From: Acrocarpospora macrocephala
GTDB taxonomy: Bacteria > Actinomycetota > Actinomycetes > Streptosporangiales > Streptosporangiaceae
Assembly (NCBI RefSeq): GCF_009687865.1
Contig: NZ_BLAE01000003.1
Location: 1 to 54,477 of the forward strand
DNA length: 54,477 bases
Direction of reading: 5' to 3'
Made by a program: the position numbers and the translations under genes. The notes below the pieces were generated by a model, which was not told the origin of the DNA, did no database searches, and saw only the letters and a program-made list of their open reading frames with translations. The stretch's first letter is position 1, and every line of letters starts with the position of its first letter. Shown in pieces: positions 48,606 through 54,477 of the stretch.

Positions 48606-49138
48606 CAGTCGCCCCTATCGCCGATGGTCTTCATGATGCCCTGAAGCTGAGGTATATCAAACAGATTGCTTCTCGGCAGACGGACAGTCTTGCTTGCCTC
48701 GTCATCGCCGATCGAGCCGAGATCAGCGGCGCTTTGCCAGTACATGCGACTCCCCGTGACGAGCCGCTCCTCGTCCTGCTCGAGCCAGCCACCCTCCGGC
48801 AGCAGCAGGACTCCAAGGTAGGCAGGGGCGAACCGCTTCGGATTGGTCAGCTTCTTGAACGGAATGGCCTTCATTGTCCATGACAGGTGGTCGTCTTTGA
48901 GGAGATCGCGCTGCGCGGTCGCCTTGAGTTGCAGCTCAAACTCTGGACAGTAGTACGTCGCGTACTCGGCCGAAGACGAGATCGTGATGTCAACGCCGTC
49001 ATAGTCGGTGGCGTGGCTCTTGATGGAACAGCCGGCAGCCGATGCGATCATGTGAACGAAGCTGAGGCTGAACTGCTCCTTCATGGCGTTGAGAGGGAGC
49101 TGAACGATCTCGTCCGCTGGCGACTCCCTCACGGGCAT
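48602..49138 (-). CDS. DUF4365-like, possible PD-(D/E)XK nuclease-fold protein
   Basis: A 178-residue protein; ATG 49138 has GGAAGGG 5 bases upstream. The helix EQFSLSFVHMIASAAGC (21-37) is followed by DYDGVDITISS (D50) and then CPEFELQLKAT (E68, Q70, K72). This helix - D - (D/E)xQxK order is that of PD-(D/E)XK nuclease folds, and the sequence resembles DUF4365 proteins found in restriction and mobile regions. The nuclease assignment is an inference from motif order only. It is the first gene of a two-gene coupled unit. Confidence 0.65.
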   Translation of the reverse strand: MPVRESPADEIVQLPLNAMKEQFSLSFVHMIASAAGCSIKSHATDYDGVDITISSSAEYATYYCPEFELQLKATAQRDLLKDDHLSWTMKAIPFKKLTNPKRFAPAYLGVLLLPEGGWLEQDEERLVTGSRMYWQSAADLGSIGDDEASKTVRLPRSNLFDIPQLQGIMKTIGDRGDW

Positions 49139-49251
49139 CCCAACCCTTCCGCCATCTTGCCTCCAGTGGCCATCGAACGTGCAGACTACTCTTCGCGCGA
49201 CCCCTTGAGGTGCCAATTCATCCGATCATCTGATGTTGATGATCGCCAAGG

Positions 49252-50037
49252 TCACCACGTGCCGCCGAGGTTGTTGAGGGTGAAGGAGCCGCCGGCGCGG
49301 TGGTGGAGGGGGTGGGTTAGGTCGGGTTCGCCCTCGTGGGCGAGCAGGGCGGGGGCGTACGGCTCGGAGTTGTCCTGGGGGGTGTAGCCGATGGACATGG
49401 CCTCGTTGAGGGACCACCAGCGGCGTTTGTTGGCGGAGACGCCCCAGACGATGTGGAAGCCGGGGGCGGTGAGGGCGGATTCGATGAGGTGGGCGCAGTC
49501 GGCGGGGGAGATCCAGGTGGCCAGGCAGCGGGTGTCGGTGGGGTGTTCTGTGCAGGTGCCGAGGCGGATGACGGTGATGTTCAGGCCGAACCTGTCGTGG
49601 TAGAGGCTGCCGAGGGCCTCCATGACGACCTTGCTCACGCCGTAGAAGGTGTCCGGCCGGGGGAAGGTGTAGTCGGGCAGGTCGGAGGTGTCCGGGGGGC
49701 GGGTGTGGTAGCCGGCGGCGTGGTGGCTGCCGGCCAGGACGACGTGCTGGACTCCTTCGCGGTGGGCGGCTTCCAGCAGGGTCTGGGTGCCCGTCATGTT
49801 GGCGTGCACGATGTCGGCCCATGGCCGTTCCCGGCTCTGGCCGCCCAGGTGGATCACCGCGTCCACGCCGCGTACGGCTCTCGCCATCGCGTCGGCGTCG
49901 GTGAGGTCGGCCACCACCGAGCCGGGCGCGTCGATGGGGACCACGTCGGACAGGCGGAGTTCCCGCCCCTCGCGAGCCAGCAGCGGGCGGATCAGGGTGC
50001 CGACCTTCCCGGCGGCCCCGGTCATCAGGATGCGCAT
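49252..50037 (-). CDS. udh: Uronate dehydrogenase-like NAD-dependent SDR
   Basis: A 261-residue extended short-chain dehydrogenase. The NAD loop is MTGAAGKVG, followed by VIHLGGQSRERPW, the catalytic YGVSK with upstream serine (GSHHAAGY), RLGTCTEHPTDTRCLATWISPADC and FHIVWGVSANKRRWW. These match Agrobacterium Udh, which oxidises glucuronate or galacturonate to the aldarolactone. It is divergent from a sugar ABC importer, and an operator-like site lies between them, suggesting uptake and oxidation of uronic acids or their oligomers. The ATG at 50037 has no obvious RBS. Confidence 0.85.
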   Translation of the reverse strand: MRILMTGAAGKVGTLIRPLLAREGRELRLSDVVPIDAPGSVVADLTDADAMARAVRGVDAVIHLGGQSRERPWADIVHANMTGTQTLLEAAHREGVQHVVLAGSHHAAGYHTRPPDTSDLPDYTFPRPDTFYGVSKVVMEALGSLYHDRFGLNITVIRLGTCTEHPTDTRCLATWISPADCAHLIESALTAPGFHIVWGVSANKRRWWSLNEAMSIGYTPQDNSEPYAPALLAHEGEPDLTHPLHHRAGGSFTLNNLGGTW

Positions 50038-50067
50038 GCACCCATGGTGTACACGTCCCTGATGAAA

Positions 50068-50086
50068 ATCCACATACATGGATACC
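50068..50086. promoter_or_regulatory. Candidate IclR operator between udh and the ABC importer
   Basis: On the minus strand it reads GGTATCCATGTATGTGGAT. It contains the inverted repeat ATCCA-N6-TGGAT and matches the site at 53217-53235 upstream of the iclR-type gene at 17 of 19 positions. Confidence 0.7.
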
Positions 50087-50183
50087 TTCCAACCCATTGA
50101 CGGATTCTTCAGCTCTGGTTACGTTCACCTGAAACTTGCGACACGCTCCCGAAACATTTCCATATCTGTGAAGAGGTGGTTTG

Positions 50184-51491
50184 ATGACACGCCATCTGCT
50201 CGGGGCCGTGATCGCCATGGCGCTCGCCACCACGGTGGCCGGGTGCGGATCCGGCGACGCCTCCGGCGGCGACGCGCTGGAGATTTGGATCCGGCAACCC
50301 CCCGACTCCGACGCCGCCAAGACCGCGACCAAGCTGGCCACCGCGTTCACCACGGCCAGCGGCGTCCAAACGAAGGTCGTCGCGCTCCTGGACGACTTCG
50401 AGACCAAGCTCCAGCAGCAGGCCGCGCAGAAGAACCTGCCGGACATCGTCATCAACGACACCGCCCAGCTCGGCAACATGCGGACCCAGGGCTGGCTGCG
50501 CGAAGTCGACAAGGCCACGCTCAAGGGCGGCGACCAGCTCGCCGACCGGGCCTGGCAGGCGGCCCAGGCGAGCGACGGCAAGTACTACGCCGCGCCTTTC
50601 TCGGCCCAGTCGTTCGCGCTGATCATCAGGAAGGACTGGCGCGAGAAGCTCGGCCTGGAACCGCCACGGAGCTGGGCCGCCCTGGCCGCCCTGGCCAAGG
50701 CCTTCACCGAGCAGGACCCGGACGGCAACGGCGCCGCCGACACCTACGGCTTCGTCGCCCCCGCGGGCACTAAACGCGGCTACGCGTCCTGGTACGCCTC
50801 CTCGATGATCTACGCCAACGGCGCCACCTTCCTCACCCCCACCGGCGCCGGCAAGTTCACCCCGGCCGTGGCCGACGCCAAGTTCGTCGAGGCGATCAAG
50901 TTCCTGCAGGATCAGTTCTGCGTCGCCAAGACCGTCAACCCCGGCGCGGTCAGCAACGACACCACCGTCACCCACGAGGTCTTCGAGAAAGGTCAAGGCG
51001 GCATCTATCTGGTCGGGCCGTACGTGCTGGCCAGGTTCGAGCAGTCGATCGGCGCGGACAAGCTCGAAGTCGTCAAGGTGCCCAAGGGTCCGTCCGGCGG
51101 GCCCGGCACGCTCGGCGAGGGGGAGAACGTCTACCTGATGGCGGGTTCCGCCGACGAGCCAGGGCAGCAGAAGTTCGCCGAGTTCGCGGTGTCCGCCGAG
51201 GGCCAGCGGATCGGGATGAACAAGGACGCTCCCGGTGCGATCGTCCGGCTTCCGGTCAACACGACCGTGGACATGGCGGCCGAGCGGCAGGCTCCGGGGT
51301 GGAAGGTCTTCCAGGAGGCGTACGCGGACGCCGTCTACAGTTCGGCGGTGCCCAACTGGGCGCCCATCCGGCAGACCACCGCCGACGCGATCAACGCCGT
51401 GTGGGCGGACTGCTCGGCCGACGTCAAGGCCGGTATGGACGGACTGGCGGCCAAGCTGACGGCGGAACTGCAGGCCCAGAAGGCATCGTGA
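50184..51491 (+). CDS. Sugar ABC transporter substrate-binding lipoprotein
   Basis: A 435-residue extracellular binding protein. The signal peptide ends in a lipobox TVAGC (C21), so it is lipid-anchored. The mature part has features of family 1 solute-binding proteins: LPDIVINDTAQLGNM, YYAAPFSAQSFALIIRKDW, a DPDGNGAADTYGF loop and GGIYLVGPYVLARF. ATG 50184 follows AGGTGG. It is the first gene of a three-gene importer operon; no ATPase is present, so a shared MsiK-type ATPase elsewhere is likely. The substrate is probably a uronate or oligosaccharide, by context. Confidence 0.93.
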   Translation: MTRHLLGAVIAMALATTVAGCGSGDASGGDALEIWIRQPPDSDAAKTATKLATAFTTASGVQTKVVALLDDFETKLQQQAAQKNLPDIVINDTAQLGNMRTQGWLREVDKATLKGGDQLADRAWQAAQASDGKYYAAPFSAQSFALIIRKDWREKLGLEPPRSWAALAALAKAFTEQDPDGNGAADTYGFVAPAGTKRGYASWYASSMIYANGATFLTPTGAGKFTPAVADAKFVEAIKFLQDQFCVAKTVNPGAVSNDTTVTHEVFEKGQGGIYLVGPYVLARFEQSIGADKLEVVKVPKGPSGGPGTLGEGENVYLMAGSADEPGQQKFAEFAVSAEGQRIGMNKDAPGAIVRLPVNTTVDMAAERQAPGWKVFQEAYADAVYSSAVPNWAPIRQTTADAINAVWADCSADVKAGMDGLAAKLTAELQAQKAS

Positions 51492-52360
51492 CGCACTCCC
51501 GGCGAGGTACGGCGGTGGCGTGGTTGCTTCTCGCGCCCGCGCTACTGCTGTTCCTCTACTTCAAGTTCATCCCGATGGCGCTGGGGCTGTGGAAGAGCTT
51601 CTTCAAGGTCCAGCCGTTTCTCGGGGACGAATGGGTCGGGCTGGACAACTACCGCACGATCATGACGGACGAGGCGTTCGCCGGCGCGGTGGGGCACAGC
51701 CTGCTGCTGGCCGTGGGGACCACCGGCGGGTCGCTCGCCCTCGGGCTGGGGCTCGCGCTGCTGATCGAGGGGCCGGCGCGATATCTCTGGTTCGTCCGGG
51801 CGGCGGTGTTCCTGCCGGTGGTCACCACCATGGCGGCCGTGGCGGAGGTCTGGCGGATCATGTATCACCCGGGGGACAGCGGGCTGCTCAACACCATCCT
51901 CGGCTGGATCGCCATCGACCCGCAGCCCTTTCTGGCCAGCGAACATTCGTCGCTGTGGTCGATCATGGGGATGAATGTCTGGCGCGGCGCGCCGTACGAC
52001 ATGATGATCTTCCTGGCCGGTCTGGTGGGCATTGACAGGACGCTGTACGAAGCCGCAGCCGTCGATGGCGCCACCACCCGGCACCGGTTGCGGTATATCA
52101 CCTTGCCCGCGTTGCGGCCGGTTTTCTGGATCCTGTTCACGCTCGCCGCGATTCGCGGGCTGCGCGTGTTCGTCGAGGTGTACGTGCTGACCAACGGTGG
52201 GCCGAACGGCTCGTCCGAGGTCATCATGACGCTGATCTACAAGCTGGGCTTCCAGCGCAACGAGCTCGGGGTCGCGTCGGCGGGCGGGGTCGTGCTGTTC
52301 GCGGCCACGCTCGTGCTCACGCTGGTGGTCCAGCTGATGCGCCGCAGGCAGGCGCGATGA
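51488..52360 (+). CDS. Sugar ABC transporter permease (MalF type)
   Basis: A 290-residue membrane protein starting at GTG 51488, which overlaps the binding-protein stop (GTGA). Six hydrophobic helices are predicted. The cytoplasmic EAA loop reads EAAAVDGATTRHRLRYITLPALRP, the ATPase-docking site. N-terminal WLLLAPALLLFLYFKFIPM and GLDNYRTI are typical of the UgpA/MalF family. It is coupled at both ends to neighbouring genes. Confidence 0.94.
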   Translation: MTHSRRGTAVAWLLLAPALLLFLYFKFIPMALGLWKSFFKVQPFLGDEWVGLDNYRTIMTDEAFAGAVGHSLLLAVGTTGGSLALGLGLALLIEGPARYLWFVRAAVFLPVVTTMAAVAEVWRIMYHPGDSGLLNTILGWIAIDPQPFLASEHSSLWSIMGMNVWRGAPYDMMIFLAGLVGIDRTLYEAAAVDGATTRHRLRYITLPALRPVFWILFTLAAIRGLRVFVEVYVLTNGGPNGSSEVIMTLIYKLGFQRNELGVASAGGVVLFAATLVLTLVVQLMRRRQAR

Positions 52361-53217
52361 GATTCGACACCGCGCTCGGCCTGGAGGCCAGGAAGGGCCC
52401 GCTCGCCTCGATCGGCAAGTTCGTCCTGTACGCGATGATGCTCGTGGTCTTCACCGGACCGCTTTTCGGGCTGCTGATCAGCGCGTTCAGCACGACCCTG
52501 GATCCGACCGCTTTCACGCTCTGGCCGTCCGAGCTCACGCTGGAGAACTTCGCCCAGGCGGGGGAGAAGAACGTCTATCTCTACCTGCTCAACTCCTTCG
52601 TGGTCGTCGGGTTCGGGTTGCTGCTGCAGATGGTGGTGAGCGTGTTCGCCGCGTACGCGCTGGCTCGCAAGAGGTTCCGGGGGATGACGTTCGTGCTGCT
52701 CGTCATGCTGGCCACGATGATGCTGCCGGAGGAGATCATCGCGATTCCGCTGTCGCTGGTGCTGGCCGATCTGCCGCTCATTCACGCCAACCTGATCGAT
52801 ACGTACCTGGGGATGATCCTGCCGGTGGGGGCGTGGGGGTTTTCGATTCTGGTCATGACCGAATTCATGAAGGAAGTGCCGGTCGAGTTGGAGGAAGCGG
52901 CGCGGATCGATGGCGCGGGGGAGTTGCGCACGTTCTTCACGATCATTCTGCCGTTGTGCCGGCCGGCGCTTGGGGTGATCGGCGTGTTCGGGTTCACCAT
53001 GATCTGGGATCAGTATCTGCTGCCGCTCATCGTGGCCAACGAGTCCTCGCACTGGACGTTGCCCATCGCGCTGCGCTCACTTCGTTCGGACGAGCAGGTG
53101 GGCATCGGGGTGCTGCTTGCCGCCTCACTACTGGCGTTGCTGCCCTCGGTGATCGCGTTTCTGGCCTTTCAGCGTCAGTTCATGCGCGGTCTGACCAGCG
53201 GCGCGATCAAAGGGTAG
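52357..53217 (+). CDS. Sugar ABC transporter permease (MalG type)
   Basis: A 286-residue membrane protein overlapping the previous gene by 4 bp. The EAA loop reads EEAARIDGAGELRTFFTIILPLCRP. Conserved ISAFSTTLDP, a LENF segment and LLNSFVVVGFGLLLQMVVSVFAAYALAR are typical MalG features. It completes the importer. Its stop lies at the edge of the operator-like site upstream of the IclR gene. Confidence 0.94.
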   Translation: MRFDTALGLEARKGPLASIGKFVLYAMMLVVFTGPLFGLLISAFSTTLDPTAFTLWPSELTLENFAQAGEKNVYLYLLNSFVVVGFGLLLQMVVSVFAAYALARKRFRGMTFVLLVMLATMMLPEEIIAIPLSLVLADLPLIHANLIDTYLGMILPVGAWGFSILVMTEFMKEVPVELEEAARIDGAGELRTFFTIILPLCRPALGVIGVFGFTMIWDQYLLPLIVANESSHWTLPIALRSLRSDEQVGIGVLLAASLLALLPSVIAFLAFQRQFMRGLTSGAIKG

Positions 53218-53235
53218 GTGTCCATGTATCTGGAT
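53217..53235. promoter_or_regulatory. Candidate IclR operator upstream of the iclR-type gene
   Basis: Reads GGTGTCCATGTATCTGGAT, with TCCA-N6-TGGA symmetry, 53 bp before the regulator's ATG. The match to 50068-50086 suggests the regulator controls itself and the udh/importer promoters. Confidence 0.68.
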
Positions 53236-53287
53236 GGCATCCGGTATTCTGCCCGTCATATAGCAAAACGACGGAAATGGGACAGCG

Positions 53288-54043
53288 ATGGAGCCCCAGC
53301 TGGTCAAGTCCGCCGAACGTACGGTACGTATCCTCGAAGCCCTCGCCGCGTCGCCCGACCGGTTGACTCTCTCGGCGCTCCAGCAGCTCACCGGGTTTCC
53401 GCGCAGCAGTCTGCACGCGCTGATGCGTACCCTCGCCGAACTGAAGTGGATCGAGGCCACCGGCTCCGCCTACGGGATCGGGCCGCATGCGCTGCTGACC
53501 GGGACGGCCTACCTGGACAAGGACCTGGCGCTCCCGCTCGCTCACGAGACCTTGGAGGACCTCCGGGAGGAGATCGGTCACACCGTGCACTTCGCCCGCC
53601 GCGACGACGCGCACGTGCTCTACCTGGCCACCCGCGAATCCCGCGAACGCCACCCCACGATCCCCCGCGTCGGCCGCCGCCTCCCCGCCCATGTCACGGC
53701 CCTCGGCCAGGTGCTCCTCGCCCAGTTGACCGACGACGAGGTCCACGCGCTCCTGCCGACCCCACTCGCCCGGATTACCGACCACACGATCACCGACCTT
53801 CCCCGGCTGACCGGCGAACTCGATCAGGTACGCACTCGGGGTTATGCCTACGAACGCGAACAGGGCACACCAGGCGTGGCCTGCGTCGCGGTGGCCGTCG
53901 ACTACCGCATCCCCGCCACCGACGCGATCAGCTGCTCCATGCCATCGGATCTTCCGCCGGAGGAAACCGAGAAAATCGCCGACGCCGTCGTAAGACATAC
54001 ACGCAAATTGGCTACGGCATTGCGCCGCGAAGGCATCCGTTAG
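53288..54043 (+). CDS. IclR-family transcriptional regulator
   Basis: A 251-residue regulator. The N-terminal winged HTH reads SAERTVRILEALAASPDRLTLSALQQLTGFPRSSLHALMRTLAELKWIEA. The effector domain follows (IGHTVHFARRDDAHVLYLATRESRERHP, LPAHVTALGQVLLA, TRGYAYEREQGTPGVACVAVAVDY). IclR proteins often repress sugar-acid catabolic genes. The neighbouring udh and importer plus the shared operator-like site make a uronate-responsive repressor a good inference. The ATG follows GGGACAGCG. Confidence 0.94.
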   Translation: MEPQLVKSAERTVRILEALAASPDRLTLSALQQLTGFPRSSLHALMRTLAELKWIEATGSAYGIGPHALLTGTAYLDKDLALPLAHETLEDLREEIGHTVHFARRDDAHVLYLATRESRERHPTIPRVGRRLPAHVTALGQVLLAQLTDDEVHALLPTPLARITDHTITDLPRLTGELDQVRTRGYAYEREQGTPGVACVAVAVDYRIPATDAISCSMPSDLPPEETEKIADAVVRHTRKLATALRREGIR

Positions 54044-54477
54044 GCAAACCATCCCGACATCCACCGGACGAACCCGCTCACCCTGATTTCCGTTACAAGA
54101 TCATAATCATTACGGTGGTTCCCTCACCCATCTTGTTTCCAGTTTTTGCGTGGCCCGCTGTTGAAGTGATTCTCCCACCCACCCTCCCTTTGTTTGCTCT
54201 CGGGCTCCGCCCGATTTCGTTGTTGCGGTGGTTCCGTGTTCGGGGAATTGTGATGGTGGGCGTGGATGGTTTCGCATGCTTTCGCTGTTATGGCGGTTTC
54301 GTTTCGTGGGAGATCGTGGTAGCCCTCTTCTGGGGTCGGTCGGGGACTCTGGTTGTCGCTCTATGTCGGAATCGCATCCGCAAGATTCCGTCGAGAGGAG
54401 CCACGGTGGCGGCGGGGCCGGGCGGAGCCCGGGGTCAAACAAAGGGAGGGTGGGTGGGAGAACCCGGTATCGATGGG
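54044..54477. other. Terminal non-coding region with a long inverted-repeat element
   Basis: 434 bp with lower and patchy GC content. A minus-strand frame spans much of it but reads as Pro/Arg/Ser low complexity with no homology; it is not called. The notable content is the inverted repeat at 54170-54462. The window ends 15 bp after it. Confidence 0.5.
54170..54462. repeat. MITE-like element: 44-bp inverted repeats enclosing about 205 bp
   Basis: Arms 54170-54213 and 54419-54462 match at 41 of 44 positions. The outer 27 bp are identical (TTCTCCCACCCACCCTCC at the left end). Weak pairing continues inward. No transposase is encoded inside. No matching target duplication is seen in the flanks. 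Confidence 0.82.

Noticed and set aside
1-54477. tRNA or rRNA genes
   Set aside because: No cloverleaf with a GGTTCRA-type T-loop in context and no rRNA-like conserved blocks were seen on reading both strands; a covariance-model scan would be decisive.

Overview
The window looks like chromosomal DNA from a high-GC filamentous actinomycete. Codons strongly favour G or C in the third position, and GTG starts and ATGA/GTGA/TGATG overlaps are frequent. The gene set includes DUF574 methyltransferases, DUF397 and DUF5753-type regulators, a SARP regulator, and a divergent glgC/glgM pair. A Streptosporangiales-type organism (Nonomuraea or Streptosporangium-like) is my inference. No rRNA, tRNA or CRISPR array was seen.

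Layout. 1-1654: a complete IS66-family element whose left terminal repeat coincides with the first base, followed by a remnant of a phosphoketolase gene. 2.0-4.3 kb: a sigma-regulation cassette (RsbW-like ATPase, STAS protein, atypical Ser/Thr kinase). Another STAS gene sits at 9.9 kb, and both STAS genes have a similar 19-bp inverted-repeat motif upstream. 4.7-9.9 kb: a small membrane protein, a LysR regulator, a ferredoxin reductase/fatty-acid desaturase pair and a membrane protein. 10.6-13.1 kb: divergent glgC and glgM for ADP-glucose and alpha-glucan synthesis. 13-19.7 kb: an alcohol dehydrogenase, a GNAT enzyme, two secreted proteins, an ABC exporter, a NUDIX hydrolase and a DUF5302 protein.

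19.8-28 kb is the most biosynthetic-looking part. A leftward operon encodes a 176-aa unknown, DAHP synthase, an MFS exporter and a chorismate-lyase-like protein. It is divided by an AT-richer, hairpin-rich control region from a rightward ATP-grasp ligase and an ECF sigma factor apparently fused to its own anti-sigma/receptor module. 28-31 kb: a protein with seven zinc-knuckle-like repeats and three HTH-like segments, and an orphan 403-aa protein. 31-35 kb: a large SARP/NB-ARC/TPR regulator with a SARP-like direct repeat in its upstream region, then a DUF574 methyltransferase. 35-39 kb: XRE regulators, a second DUF574 protein, DUF397 and another RsbW-like ATPase, a typical actinomycete regulatory set.

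39-43 kb carries several families of direct repeats among accessory genes (a NADAR protein, an S51-like/CysRS-tail fusion, an ankyrin protein). 43.8-47.4 kb: a drug-type ABC transporter convergent with a two-component system. 47.4-49.1 kb: a two-gene unit encoding a possible PD-(D/E)XK nuclease-fold protein and an unknown partner. 49.2-54.0 kb: a uronate dehydrogenase, a sugar ABC importer and an IclR regulator, with a shared operator-like site at both control regions. The window ends in a roughly 290-bp element bounded by 44-bp inverted repeats.

The best candidates for something undescribed are the chorismate/ATP-grasp cluster, the sigma/anti-sigma fusion, the zinc-repeat/HTH protein, the 47.4-49.1 kb gene pair and the dispersed repeat family. 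All functions are inferred from reading motifs by eye; no database search was possible.
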